Below are positions 34,951-47,112 of a DNA stretch of 64,000 bases, piece by piece; positions within the stretch are counted from its first letter, which is position 1, and every line of letters starts with the position of its first letter. The notes below the pieces were generated by a model. That model saw only the letters and a program-made list of their open reading frames with translations, did not search any database and was not told where the DNA came from. This DNA comes from Salvelinus alpinus (Eukaryota; Chordata; Actinopteri; Salmoniformes; Salmonidae), in the NCBI RefSeq assembly GCF_045679555.1, contig NC_092098.1:22350038-22414037 (forward strand), written 5' to 3'. A program made the translations under genes and the position numbers.

Positions 34951-36240
34951 CTGCAGAGACGGAGGAGGAAGCGAGACATCACACTCGCTAGTTTTTTCTG
35001 GTTCATATACTGCCAATGAACTAAGCAGAACAGACCCAGCTGCTAACGCATTGGTGCCGATGGAAGAGTCACCCCCTTAAGCAGACTGAAACTGACCATT
35101 TTTTCTAATGGTTAACGGCCTGAGTAGGATATCTTAATTTATCCACCGTTGTTGATACCTGTCTGTCACACTTGCCCAACTTACTGATCCGACCCAGGGA
35201 ATATAAACAATTATTGTAATGTTTACACTTTTGAAAGTCTCTCACCCTATCACACAATGTTATGCAAATGAGTTGCTGTATGTGGGAGGCATGCTAAGAG
35301 AGAGTTTTTGGGAAGGCATTTAGTGCACCCCAGCACTGACCAGCCGCACAATCTGTTCATCCAAATAAAACACAACTTGATTATTTCATGGTAAATCAGT
35401 GTACTAGACTGTTTTCGCTAGTCAACAAACAATGTGCGAATTCCAGTGGCCTTCGTTAAAATACTATAGAAATTACACAATAATTCCAGTCAGACTATAT
35501 TCCTTGTACTCTGGTTACTGTGTATCCTCAATCTTTATACTCACTTTGTATCTCTATACTTTGGACTTCTGCTTACTTTAATCTCCGCTGGTGTTATGTA
35601 TCTACTGCTATTGTTTAATGCAGATGTGCTATTCATTTAAATCATATTGAGACACGGTGCTCTGTGTTAGTATTCAGATTGAAGAGAAATGATCTGCATT
35701 TTCATTAGAATGGGGAAAAAAAGCTGTTTCCCTGTGCATGGTCAGGTTTCCTGTATACCCAGGCAGGTGTGTTATATGACTTGAGATGGGGAGTTTTATG
35801 CCCTGTCAAAGTGCACATGTCTGCAGCTCCATGGTGTTTAACTGAAACAGCTGGAGATCCTCCAGGACTACAGATATAGGATTTTAACTTGCATCAGTTG
35901 CATGTGGTTGTCTGTGTAGGGGAGAAATATATCTGGATTACAGATATTAAGATAACCTTGACTCCCAAGTAACTCTCACTCACTCATATTGCAATGTGTG
36001 TGTGTGTGTGTGGTTGTACATGTGTGAGATAAAATCAACACACCATTTTGACAGCCTTGACTCTAAGCAAATCCCCACTCCAACATATTGAATCATATTG
36101 AAATATGTGTGTGTATGGTACAGATTACTATTAAGGGGTAAATCCCCCTTGGACTGACTCTGCTAGTTTAGTTTTCCTGTCCAGGGGAGATTTCTGGAAT
36201 ATGGGATGTAGTGTGGTTGTCCATTCTCCCCCACAAATTG
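34951..36240. other. presumed 5' UTR intron, no assignable feature
   Basis: No ORF or repeat of a known family, apart from a short TG run near 35996-36012 and scattered AT-rich sequence. Confidence 0.35.
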
Positions 36241-36294
36241 CACAATGCTGAGAAAGAGAGGGGGAGTGAGAGAGAAAGAAAAAGAGAGAGGGGG

Positions 36295-36296
<2 letters not shown>

Positions 36297-36384
<88 letters not shown>

Positions 36385-36435
36385 TACAGTAGATAGATAG
36401 ATACAGTAGATAGATAGATAGATACAGTAGATAGA
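36297..36435 (+). repeat. (GACA)n then (GATA)n tetranucleotide array
   Basis: About 22 GACA units (36297-36384) followed by interrupted GATA/GATACAGTA units to about 36435. The preceding 36240-36296 is GA-rich. Confidence 0.95.
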
Positions 36436-36998
36436 TAGTCAATGAAAGTCATCACTCCTCCCCTCAAGACTCCCAAGCTGTAATGACATGCTTTCCTCTG
36501 AATTGTAACAGTTTGGTAAATTACTGTGCATATTACACACAAGATCAGACCAAACAATGCAGTAAAAAAAAAGATCTGACCTGCAGACCACAAAGAGTAG
36601 AGGTTGCGTAGCACTGCCCACTGAAACACACTATGGAGAAGCATTTCCAGATGTGTGACCTTCATTTAACTAGGCAAGTCAGATGCATTACATACTGCCG
36701 GTATCATCAACTAGATTCAGCCACGGGACAATTTTTTCTTGAGCGGATGGTCAGGGAACATAATTACATATAATTTGTAAACTGGAAATTGACTGCAAGA
36801 AGCCCAAACATATATAATGTTTGACTAAAACATAATAATTTCAAACCTTGCTTACATTTGTATACGATCACGTTGTGCCTCTCTGTTATGAGTGGGAATA
36901 CTTGGGAACAGATTTCGTAAATTAAAATCACTTGGAGCTGATTTCCTGGTGTTTTTTTAATGTCCAACAATGAACATTTCACACACAAAAAAAACAAA

Positions 36999-37284
36999 TA
37001 CAGTACCAGTCAAAAGTTTGCACACACCTACTCATTCAAGGGTTTTTCTTTATTTGTACTATTTATAGAATAATAGTGAAGACATCAAAACTATGAAATT
37101 ACACATATGGAATCATGTAGTAACCAAAAAAGTGGTTGAGAGAATGCCAAGAGTTTGCAAAGCTGTCATCAAGGCAAAGGGTGGCTACTTTAAAGAAACT
37201 CAAATATATAATATATTTTGATTTGTTTAACACTTTTTTGGTTATTACATGATTCCATATGTGTAATTTCATAGTTTTGATGTT
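36999..37284. mobile_element. Tc1 deletion derivative (MITE)
   Basis: Begins with CAGTACCAGTCAAAAGTTTG, the same terminal repeat as the Tc1 at 23959. It jumps directly from one inverted arm (ATGTAGTAACCAAAAAAGTG) to the other (CTTTTTTGGTTATTACATG) and ends at about 37284 without the outermost right bases. No transposase. Confidence 0.8.
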
Positions 37285-37770
37285 AAAAAGGGCCAATGCA
37301 CTTATGCTGCCATATATAGTGTTTTGTAGGGAGTTTTGTATGTTTGTGTAACACAGGAGTTGTTGCATCTGCTGTCAGCAGAGATAAGATGAGTGGGAGA
37401 TAACTACCAATCAGATGTGGAATGTCATCAAAAACAAATTCTGAACCATCATATACCACAACAGCGGGATTGGAATTACGGGTCATGGAAATAACAACCT
37501 TCATTTCAGACTCCTCAAATTCATACACACAAAAGCAATACTTTTAAGATGAGGTATTACTAACCCCTTGGTGTTAATTGTTAGGCGCATGCTCTAAATG
37601 CCAGAAGGACAGTTCAACCACACACATGCTCCAAACAGCAACCTTTCCTTTCACACATACGCACTACACACTGCACACTAACTGAGATAATAGTGTCTGA
37701 GTCCTCACTACTGGAGTTAGTGGATCACAGTTAAAAGCAGTAGTACAGAACAGTACAGTTGTTTACTTAC

Positions 37771-37900
37771 TCTGTAGATGGAGCTGTGGTGTAGGGGTGT
37801 TCTGTGTCCAGTCCTGTCATAGAGCTATGGTGTAGTGTTGCGTTCAGTATCCACTCCTCATTCACTCTGAACACTACTAAGCTTGGAATCACAGGAGGTA
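37771..37900 (-). other. slco2b1: probable noncoding first exon of slco2b1
   Basis: On the minus strand, CATCTACAGA|GTAAGTAAAC is a near-consensus donor at 37770/37769. The coding exon at 34862 starts with an acceptor, so an upstream 5' UTR exon is required, and this is the best candidate in the next 3 kb. The 5' limit and transcription start are not determinable here; no TATA box was identified. Confidence 0.4.
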
Positions 37901-37999
37901 GCTCTCACTTGATGAAATAGGCGTGCTCATTGTTAAGGAATTCCATGACCTGTGTTGAGTGGGGCTAGAAGTGGGAGGGGGAATTCTATAGTAAACTGT

Positions 38000-38498
38000 A
38001 GTATCCCTCGATCATGTGTAGTACTTACTATAGAATGTTGTAATATACTATAGAATAATATAGTAAATACTACAGTATTATCCACAAAAAAACACTGTTG
38101 TAAATACTACGATAATGTTCGCAAAAACACTAGTCTGCAAAAGCACTAGACTTTTTAAAACTATAGTAAAAACGAAAGTATTTAATTTGCATGTACCCGG
38201 CCCATTCCCATATCCATTTCCCAAAACATGCCACCCATAAGTGAGAAACCTACATGCCAAGTATATTTATCGTATATTGTGTTCGCTACATGTTATAGAA
38301 AAGAGCAGAAGCTCTGAACTATCCTTTTAGACCTCAGTCCTACCTACAGGTTAAAGCAAATTTGCTCTTTTAGTAAACCCCAGTAGGTTTCCTGAAGGAA
38401 AAAGCCTCCACTTCTATGTCAAAGATAATAAAACACTATAGTAAATACTACAGTAATGTCTGCAAAAACACTACAGTAAATACTACAGTATACTAAAT
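38000..38498. repeat. TACTGTAGTA-rich palindromic repeat, left portion
   Basis: Many ACTATAGTAAATACTACAG and GCAAAAACACTACAGTAAAT units spaced at roughly 40 bp. The same motif type resumes at 44560-44740 beyond the gypsy and Rex1 insertions. Confidence 0.7.
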
Positions 38499-38713
38499 AC
38501 CAATACAAAAACACGAAACTGAACATCAAACAATCTCTGACAAAGACATGAGGGGAAACAGAGGGTTAAATACACAACAAATGAGTGGGATTGAAACCAG
38601 GTGTGTAGGAAGACAAGACAAAACCAATGGAAAATGAAAAAAGGATCAATGATGGCTAGAAGACCACGTCACCGCCGAGCACCGCCCGAACAAGGAGAGG
38701 CTTCGACGTGACA
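38499..38713 (-). repeat. gypsy 3' LTR, truncated
   Basis: Starts TGTCACGTCGAAGCCTC right after a G-rich polypurine tract and lacks the last about 147 bp present in the 5' LTR. It joins the TACTGTAGTA repeat directly at 38498. Confidence 0.85.
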
Positions 38714-39943
38714 GTACCCCCCCCCGGGCACCGGCCTCGGGGACGACCCGGAGGGCGAGGCGCAGGGCGATCCGGATGGAGACGGTGGAAATCTTGCAGC
38801 ATGGAAGGATCTAGCACGTCCTCCACCGGAACCCAGCATCTGTCCTCCGGACCGAACTCCTCCCAGTCCACGAGGTACTGAAGGCCCCTCGCTCGACGTC
38901 TCGAATCCAAGATGGATCGAACGGAGTATGCCGGGACCCCCTCGATGTCCAGAGGGGGCGGAGGAACATCTCGCACTTCAGCCTCCTGGAGCGGGCCAGC
39001 CACCACCGGCCTGAGGAGAGACACATGGAACGAGGGGTTAATATGGTAATTAGCGGATAGCTGTAACCTATAACATACCTCGTTCACTCTCCTCAGGACT
39101 TTAAACGTCCCCACAAACCGCGGACCCAGCTTCCGGCAGGGCAGGCGGAGGGGCAGGTTTCGGGTCAAGAGCCAGACCCTGTCCCCTGGTGCGAACACCG
39201 GGGCCTCACTGCGGTGACGGTCTGCGCCAACTTTCTGGCGTAGTATGGCGCGCTGAAGGTGGACGTGGGCGGCGTCCCAGGTTTCCTCCGCGCGCCGGAA
39301 CCAATTGTCCACCGCAGGAGCATCGGTCTGACTCTGATGCCAAGGAGCCAGAACCAGCTGATACCCTAATACACATTGAAAGGGAGAAAGGTTAGTGGAG
39401 GAGTGGCGGAGCGAGTTCTGGGTCATCTCTGCCCATGGCACGAACTTCGCCCACTCCTCCGGCCGGTCCTGGCAATAAGACCGCAGAAACCTACCCACAT
39501 CCTGGTTAACTCTCTCCACCTGCCCATTACTCTTGGGGTGAAAACCTGAGGTAAGGCTGACTGAGACCCACAGACGTTCCATGACCCTTGACGTGAACTG
39601 GGGACCCCGATCAGACACTATATCCTCAGGCACCCCATAGTGCCGGAAAACGTGTGTAAACAGGGCCTCCGCAGTTTGTAAGGTCGTAGGGAGACCGGGC
39701 AAAGGGAGGAGACAGGACTTAGAAAAACAATCTACAACGACCAGGATCGTGGTGTTACCCTGTGAAAGTGGAACATCATTTTAAAAAATCCACCGACAGG
39801 TGCAACCACGGCCCTTGTGGAACGGGTAAGGTTTGTAACTTATCTCTGGGCAGGTGTCTAGGAGCCTTGCACTGGGCCCACACTGAGCAGGAGGAAACAT
39901 AAATCCTCACGTCCTTAGCTAAAGTGGGCCACCAGTACCTCCT
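38656..39943 (-). pseudogene. gypsy integrase with chromodomain (partly open)
   Basis: 39702-38656 is a 348-residue open stretch: [15 protein letters not shown] and [15 protein letters not shown] of the integrase core, a [10 protein letters not shown] segment, then a C-terminal chromodomain ([33 protein letters not shown]). The N-terminal zinc-binding part and first catalytic Asp lie at 39703-39943 across stops. Chromodomains direct insertion toward modified histones in related elements. Confidence 0.92.
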
Positions 39944-41700
39944 TCAAGACAGCGCACCGTCCGACCTATCCCAGGATGACGTGTGGGCCCAAAAGATCAG
40001 TCGGTCGCGGACAGCAGACGGAACGTACAGACGCCCAGCTGGACACTGAGGGGGAGAGGGTTCTGCACGTGACGCCCGCTCAATGTCCGCGTCCAGCTCC
40101 CACACCACCGGCGCCACCAAACAAGAGGCTGGGAGTATGGGAGTGGGATCCATGGACCGCTCCTCTGTGTCATACAGCCGGGACAGTGCGTCTGCCTTAA
40201 CGTTCTGGGAGCCTGGTCTGTAAGAGAGGGTAAACACAAAACGGGTGAAAAACATGGCCCACCTTGCCTGACGAGGATTCAGTCTCCTCGCCTCCCGGAT
40301 GTACTCCAGATTGCGATGGTCAGTCCAGATGAGAAAAGGGTGTTTAGTCCCCTCAAGCCAATGTCTCCACGCCTTCAAAGCCTTTACGACAGCCAACAGC
40401 TCCCGGTCCCCCACATCATAGTTTCGCTCCGCCGGGCTAAGCTTCTTTGAAAAGAAGGCACAGGGGCGGAGCTTCAGTGGCGCACCCGAGCGCTGAGAGA
40501 GCACTGCTCCTATCCCAGCTTCGGATGCGTCCACCTCCACTATGAACGGCAAAGAGGGATCCGAATGAGCCAACACCAGAACCGAGGTAAACAAAGCCTT
40601 CAGGTGCCTAAAAGCCCTGTTCGCCTCAGCTGACCACTGCAAGCGCACCGGGCCCCCCTTTAGCAGTGAGGTAATGGGAGCAGCAACCTGACCAAAACCC
40701 CGGATAAACCTCCGGTAGTAGTTGGCAAACCCTAAGAATCTCTGCACCTCCTTTACCGTGGTGGGAGTCGGCCAATTACGCACGGCTGCAATGCGGTCAC
40801 TCTCCATCTCCACTCCTGACGTGGAAATTTGATGCCCTAGGAAGGAGACGGACTTTTGGAAGAACAAGCATTTCTCAGCCTTGACATAGGTCATGCTCCA
40901 ACAGGCGACCAAGCACTTTGCGCACCAGAGACACATGCTCGGCTCGTGTAGCGGAGTATATCAGGATGTCATCGATATACACCACTACACCCTGCCCATG
41001 CAGGTCTCTGAAAATCTTGTCTACAAATGATTGGAAGACTGATGGAGCATTCATCAACCAATACGGCATGACGAGGTACTCATAATGCCCTGAGGTGGTA
41101 TTACATGCCGTCTTCCACTCGTCTCCCTTCCGAATACGCACCAGATTGTACGCACTCCTGAGATCCAGTTTAGTGAAAAAGCGAGCCCGTGCATTGACTC
41201 AATCGCCGTAGCGATAAGAGGTAGCGGGTAACTATACCTCACCGTGATTTTATTTAGACCTCGATAATCAATGCACGGGCGCAAACCTCCATCCTTCTTC
41301 ACAAAAAAGAAACTCGAGGAGACGGGGGAAATGGAGGGCTGAATGTACCCCTGACGCAGGGATTCGGAGACATATGTCTCCATAGCCACCGTCTCCGCTT
41401 GCAACAGGGGATACACATGACTCCTGGGAAATGCAGCGTCTACCAGGAGATCTATCGCACAATCCCCCTGTCGATGGGGTGGTAATTGAGTCGCCCTCTT
41501 TTACAGAAGGCAAGAGCCAAATCGGCATATTCTGGGGGGTTGCGCATGGTGGAGACCTGGTCTGGACTTTCCACCGTAGTAGCACTAACGGAAACCCCTA
41601 AACACCTACCTGAGCACTCTCGCGACCACCCCGTGAGAGCTCTCTGTGGCCACAAAACAGTGGGGTTATGACAAGCTAACCAGGGTAGGCCCAGCACCAC
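39944..41700 (-). pseudogene. gypsy reverse transcriptase and RNase H (broken)
   Basis: 41416-41054 carries [20 protein letters not shown]. 41141-40875 carries the palm with [11 protein letters not shown]. 40936-39944 continues with FLGHQISTSGVEMES, LGFANYYRRFIRGF, the RNase H segment (VEVDASEAGIGAVLSQRSG, WTDHRNLEYI) and YRPGSQNVKADALSR. Frames overlap with shifts between them, so no single polyprotein can be read. Catalytic aspartates are visible. Confidence 0.92.
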
Positions 41701-42944
41701 AGAATACGCAGGAGAATCAATAAGGAAAGACTAATCTTCTCCTTGTGACCCCCCTGGGTTACCATACTCAAAGGAGCGGTGGCCTCCCTGATAAACCCTG
41801 ACCCTAATGGTCGACTATCTAAGGCATGAACGGGAAAAGTCATATCCACAGGAACAATGGGGATCCCTAAACTATGAGCTAAACCTTTATTAATGAAATT
41901 CCCAGCCTCGCCTGAATCTACTAGCGCCTTATGCTGGGAACGCGGGGAAAATTCAGGAAAAGTGACAGAGACAAACATATGTGCAACGGAGGGCTCTGGA
42001 TGAGAATGGTGCCTACTCACCTGGGGTGACGCCAGAGTGCCCTGCCTGCTGCCTCGATTCCCAGAGGAACCAACCCGGCACCGACCAGCAGTGTGACCTC
42101 TGCGACCACATATGGTGCACGAGCGGGAACCCCCTCCGTTCTCCCTGTGCACCATCCCTCCCAACTCCATGGGTACAGGAGAGAGGGTGTGGGAGGATGG
42201 AACAACCAGACCTTGATCTAGACGTCCACGAGTAGCCAGCATGTTGTCCAGCCTGATGGACAGGTCCACCAGCTGGTCGAAGGTGAGGGTGGTGTCTCTG
42301 CAGGCCAGCTACCGACGGACATCCTCGCGTAGACTACAGCGGTAATGGTCGATCAGGGCCCTGTCGCTCTATCCAGCGCCGGCAGCCAGGGTCCTAAACT
42401 CCAGAGCAAACTCCTGTGCGCTCCTCGTCTCCTGCCTCAGATGGTAGAGGTGCTCACCCGCCGCTCTGCCTTCGGGTGGGTGGTCGAATACTGTCCGGAA
42501 GTGGCGGGTGAACTCCTCAAAACGGTCCAACGCCGCATCCTCTTCTCCACACACAGCGCTGGCCCACTCCAGGTCTTTCCCGGTGAGGCACGAGACGAGG
42601 GCGTAACTCTTCTCACGGTCTGATGGAGCTGGGTGGACCGTGGCCAGATATAAGCTTAGTTTGAGAAGGAAACCCTGGCAGCCAGCAGTATCTCCGTCGT
42701 ACCCCTGTGCCAGGGATAAATGGATCCTGCTGGGTTCAGGCGGGGAAAAGACGCTCAGGGGAGACCCCGGTTGTGCTGGTGGAGGCGCTGGAAAAACTCA
42801 GTGTCTCCCAGCGGTCCATATTCTGGACAACGCGATCCATGGCGGCACTCAGATTGTAAATCATCTCCGTATGTTCCATGACGCGCTCCTCCACCTCCAT
42901 GACCGGTGTACCTTCTCCTGCTGACTCCTGCTGACTTCCTGCTG
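41676..42944 (-). pseudogene. gypsy gag and protease region (broken)
   Basis: The gag start near 42898 gives MEVEERVMEHTEMIYNLS and is open to 42736. A middle part (EEFTRHFRTVFDHPPEGRAA) lies in another frame. The 42269-41676 frame carries the CCHC zinc knuckle CTICGRRGHTAGRC and then the protease motif ALVDSGEAGNFI (usually DSGAAGNFI). At least two frame breaks. Confidence 0.88.
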
Positions 42945-42948
42945 ATTC

Positions 42949-43331
42949 TGTCAAAGTCGTGTGTATAGGTGGCAGGAAAGTCAGGCGCATGAGAATAAAA
43001 CTTAAGGTAATGGAGTTGTTTAATAACAATAAATAAAACATAACTCCAAAACTATAATAACAATAAAACAAAGTGGGTACGAGGACCCGTCGCACACCAA
43101 TACAAAAACACGAAACTGAACATCAAACAATCTCTGACAAAGACATGAGGGGAAACAGAGGGTTAAATACACAACAGGTAATGAGTGGGATTGAAACCAG
43201 GTGTGTAGGAAGACAAGACAAAACCAATGGAAAATGAAAAAAGGATCAATGATGGCTAGAAGACCGGTGACGTCGACCGCCGAGCACCGCTCGAACAAGG
43301 AGAGGCTTCGACTTCAGAAGAAGTCGTGACA
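42949..43331 (-). repeat. gypsy 5' LTR
   Basis: 383 bp from TGTCACGACTTCTTCTGAAG to CACGACTTTGACA. It shares 43096-43331 with the 3' LTR. A relative with the same TGTCACGACTTC start stands alone at 59240. Confidence 0.88.
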
Positions 43332-44559
43332 ATTGTTCACATGCACATGGTTAGCAGATGTAAACGCGGGTGTAGTGAAATGCTTGTGCTTCTAGTTCCG
43401 ACAGTGCAGTAATATCTAACAAGTAATCTAACAATTCCACAACAACTACCTAATACACACACATCTAAAGGAATGGAATAAGAATATGTACATACAAATA
43501 AATGGATGTATGATGACCGAGCGACATAGGCAAGATGCAGTAGATGATATAAAATACAGTATATACATATGATATGAGTAATGTAAGATATGTAAACATT
43601 ATTAAAGTGGCATTATGTAAAGTGATTAGGGATCCATTTATTAAAGTGGCCAATGATTCGAGTCTGTATGTAGGCAGCAGCCTCTGTATCAGTGATGGCT
43701 GTTTAACAGTCTGATGGCCTTGAGATAAGAAGCTGTTTTTCAGTCTCTTGGTACCAGCTTTGATGCACCTGTACTGACCTCGCCTTCTGGATGGTAGCGG
43801 GGTGAACAGGCAGTGGCTCGGGTGGTTGTTGTCCTTGATGATCTTTTTGGCCTTCCTGTGACATCGGGTGCTGTAGGTGTCTTGGAGGGCTGGTAGTTTG
43901 CCCCCGGTGATGCGTTGTGCAGACCGCGCTACCCTCTGGAGAGCCTTGCGGTTGAGGCCGGTGCAGTAGCCGTACCAGGCGGTGATACAGCCCGACAGGA
44001 TGCTCTCTATTGTGCATTTGTAAAAGTTTGTGAGGGTTTTAGGTGACAATCCACATTTCTTCAACCTCCTGAGGTTGAATAGGTGGTGGTGAAGAAAATG
44101 CAACCGCCTGTTTTCTTCACCACCACGTCTGTGTGGGTCGACCATTTCAGTTTGTCCGTGGATAGGGGACTGCTCCCTCTGCTGTTTCCTGAAGTCCACG
44201 ATCATCTCTTTTGTTTTGTTGACATTGAGTAAGAGGTTGTTTTCCTGATACCACACTCCGAGTGCCTTCACCTCCTCCCTGTAGGCTGTCTCGTCACTGT
44301 TGGTAATCAAGCCCACTATTGTTGTGTCGTCTGTAAACTTGATGATTGAGTTGAAGGCGTGCATGGCCACGCAGTCATGGGTGAACAGGGAGAACAGGAG
44401 GGGGCTGAGCACGCACCCTTGTGGGGCCCCAGTGTTGAGGATCAACGAAGTGGAGATGTTGTTTCCTACCTTCATCACCTGGGGGCGGTCCGTCAGAAAG
44501 TCCAGGACCCAGTTGCACAGGGCGGGGTTGAGACCCAGGGTGAGCTTGGAGGGTACCAT
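43332..44559 (-). mobile_element. Rex1-like LINE, 5'-truncated, with RT relic
   Basis: Minus-strand ORF 44559-43465 contains the RT block [29 protein letters not shown] (usually FADD/YADD), [16 protein letters not shown], then the C-terminal LINE region ([52 protein letters not shown]). An internal deletion or frameshift occurs near 44100. Motifs fit the Rex1/Babar branch of CR1-like LINEs. The 3' end lies against the gypsy 5' LTR at 43332. Confidence 0.85.
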
Positions 44560-44740
44560 CTAATAGTATATACTACAGTTGAATTTTACTATGGTATTTA
44601 TTCTATAGTTAAGTGTAAATACTACAGTATACTACAGTCAATACCACAGTACATACTGTAGTCCCGAAAAAACACTACAGTGAATACCACAGTAAAGTCT
44701 ACAAAAGCAATACAGTGAATACTGTAGTATTTTGTTTGTG
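44560..44740. repeat. TACTGTAGTA-rich palindromic repeat, right portion
   Basis: Units such as GTAAATACTACAGTATACTA and AAAAAACACTACAGTGAATA match the style and spacing of 38000-38498. Confidence 0.7.
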
Positions 44741-45009
44741 TGGGATGTGGGTGAGTGTCTAAACATAACATCCTGTACTGGTTGTTAGACAGCTATGCAC
44801 ATTGTTTATCTGGCTTACAGTAAAGACTGAGCACAACCATTAGATGGTTAATTCGGTGTGATATGTGTTCCCTTAATAAGAGATAATAGACCTTGTAATT
44901 AATAGCACTTGTCTGATATTGGCCTCTAGTGGTTTCATTGAATATCCCCAGGACTCTAGGCTACAATGGCATCATATCTCCAGCAGGTGGGGATACAGTG
45001 CTGTGCGGT
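44741..45009. other. no assignable feature
   Basis: Unique-looking spacer between the palindromic repeat and a LINE fragment. Confidence 0.3.
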
Positions 45010-45250
45010 AGCAGAGAGAACAGTCTATGACTAGGGTGGCTGGAGTCTGGCAATTTTTAGGGCCTTCCTCCGCCACCGCCTGGTATAGAGGTCCTGGATG
45101 GCAGGAAGCTTGGCCCCAGTGATGTACTGGGCCGTACGCACTACCCTCTGTTTCCATACAAGGCGGTGATGCAAATGGTCAGGATGCTCTCGATGGTGCA
45201 GCTGTAGAACTTTTTGAGGATCTGAGGACCCACAACAAATATTTTCTGAA
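45010..45250 (-). pseudogene. LINE reverse transcriptase C-terminal fragment
   Basis: The minus strand reads KVLQLHHREHPDHLHHRL in one frame and ITGAKLPAIQDLYTRRW with ALKIARL in another. This is the same [11 protein letters not shown] block as in the Rex1-like element at 43465-44559, but more diverged. Confidence 0.7.
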
Positions 45251-46452
45251 GGGGAGCACACTACAGAAAATCCCAGAGAGAACCTGTACTAAACAAACAA
45301 CAGCAAGACAGATAGCCAGGGGCACACCTCCAACCACTCCAACCACGTGTTCTCCTGAATTGGAAAATGTTCCTGTCCCGCAAGCATTCAAAATTTAGAT
45401 ACTACATTTGAGTGTCAGGGAAAATGTAAAAAGGTTAATACTGGGTGTAAATAGTTAATATTTTCTTTAGTAATGTAGTGGAGTAAAAGCAGTCAAAATT
45501 ATAAATAGTAAAAGTACAGATACCCCCAAAAATATACCACTGGACCCCCCTTAGTATAACTTCTTTCAAAAATTCCTTCTGCAAAATCCAGGGTAAAAGG
45601 TGACATTCTAATTCCAATATGGTCTGCAGATTCCCTAGCAAAGAGAAGAGGCTGCCACACACTGCTGACAAACATTTCTAGTTTTTGCTACCAGAACAAA
45701 GACATTGCATGTGATACTGACTGCATTTCCTATTCACCACTACGTCCTCCACTCTAACCCTATAGTGGAACCAGCTCTACTCATCAGCTTGTTTATTCTA
45801 TTAGCATCACATTTGTTGATGTTTCCAGCCCACAGCAGCATAGACAATTGAGAGAGTGAAGCAGTGGAAGAAGAGGGAAAAAAGGAAGAATGTTATAAGA
45901 TAACCATACAGTACATTTACCTGTGTAGGGGATAGTGGGGTATGCCATTTTTTACATTCAGCATCACTAGGTCAAGGGAAATATAGTATTCTTTCTGACA
46001 AAGATATCTACATATATTTCAGGATGTTGTGTATCTCTGGAAATTATCAGAATTCATGTAAACATAACAGTTTTGAAAACACAGCTTATCTAAAAGTGAT
46101 CTCTTGACTCAACTTATCCCGGGTATGGGGTCAGTTGAGCATAGGGACTGGGAAAGTTGAGCCCCCTTGGGGTAAGTGGGTGTTAGTGTCCTGTGACAGT
46201 GGGTTTAATTCATGGAATGAGGGTGTGGTATATTGTATATCTTAAATGTATGCCTACAATATCACTGACCCTTCCATTTGTTGACCAGTTGTCTGGGACA
46301 GGGATGTTGTTTTGATTTGCCAATTTGTTGGCAAGTTCTCTGCATTTGAGGCTCCACGAGATTCTTGATATGTTTAGCAAGCTCAGACTTCATGGCATCA
46401 GATAAGACCTTATGTGCCTCTGCTACACTATCACAGCTTCTCTTTCACACAG
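45251..46452. other. no assignable feature
   Basis: About 1.2 kb without a supported ORF or repeat; AT-rich. Confidence 0.35.
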
Positions 46453-46453
46453 G

Positions 46454-46622
46454 TACAGTGGGGCAAAAAAGTATTTAGTCATCCACCAATTGTGCAAGTT
46501 CTCCCACTTAAAAAGATGAGAGAGGCCTGTAATTTTCATCATAGGTACACTTCAACTGTGACAGACAAAATGAGGGAAAAAAATCCAGAAAATCACATTG
46601 TAGGATTTTTAATGAATTTATT
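46454..46622 (+). mobile_element. Tc1-type terminal fragment
   Basis: Begins CAGTGGGGCAAAAAAGTATT and continues CTCCCACTTAAAAAGATGAG and CATCATAGGTACACTTCAAC. The same end is at 57532. The body is absent. Confidence 0.75.
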
Positions 46623-46950
46623 ATGTTATGTTGTTAAATTCTTATTCTCATGTGTTTCAGTTTCTATGACAACTAAGCATCACGAACACTTTGTTATTCA
46701 CAATGGGCTCACGGAAACAGCTGGCTCCCCTAATGCCTAATGCCGTTTCATCACCCCTGACCCAGTCGCAACACCACCCATTTTAATAGCCCTAGGAGCG
46801 ACTGGATGATCCATAATGAGACTGTTGCACTGTCGTTAATGAGCTCCACTGCGGGATGGCTTCAGCAAAACCTATTAACAGTGTCTGATTGTAATTAGTC
46901 CTTTGGGAGCCAGAGATTCACCAGGTAATTTGTGTTTATCTGATGGCTAT

Positions 46951-47112
46951 TACATTTACATTTACATTTACGTCATTTAGCAGACGCTCTTATCCAGAGC
47001 GACTTACAAATTGGAAAGTTCATACATATTCATCCTGGACCCCCCGTGGGGAATGAACCCACAAACCTGGCGTTGCAAGCGCCATGCTCTACCAACTGAG
47101 CCACACGGGACC
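46951..47112 (-). repeat. tRNA-headed SINE with fish V-type core
   Basis: On the minus strand, a tRNA-Ala-like head (GTGTGGCTCAGTTGGTAGAG as A box, GTTTGTGGGTTCATTCCCCA as B box) leads into the core TCGCTCTGGATAAGAGCGTC, TGCTAAATGACG, and an AAATGTAAATGTAA tail. The joined core shows it is a SINE and not a tRNA gene. Confidence 0.82.

Larger units (their letters stand above)
38499..43331 (-). mobile_element. Ty3/gypsy retrotransposon, chromovirus type
   Basis: On the minus strand: 5' LTR (43331-42949), gag with zinc knuckle, protease, reverse transcriptase, RNase H, integrase with C-terminal chromodomain, polypurine tract (about 38714-38724) and a truncated 3' LTR (38713-38499). The pol order RT-RH-IN and the chromodomain place it among vertebrate chromoviruses. 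Several frameshifts and stops separate the coding blocks. The LTRs are nearly identical over their shared part, differing mainly by short indels, which points to a recent insertion. Confidence 0.92.

Noticed and set aside
36575-36640. Alternative 5' exon of slco2b1
   Set aside because: A CTGCAG|GTCAGA donor-like site exists, but no matching acceptor or other support; left unannotated.
36168-36665. 165-codon minus-strand ORF
   Set aside because: Mostly translation of the GACA array (Ser-Val-Cys-Leu repeats).
46951-47112. tRNA-Ala gene
   Set aside because: The tRNA-like part is fused to a SINE core and tail and its stems are imperfect.
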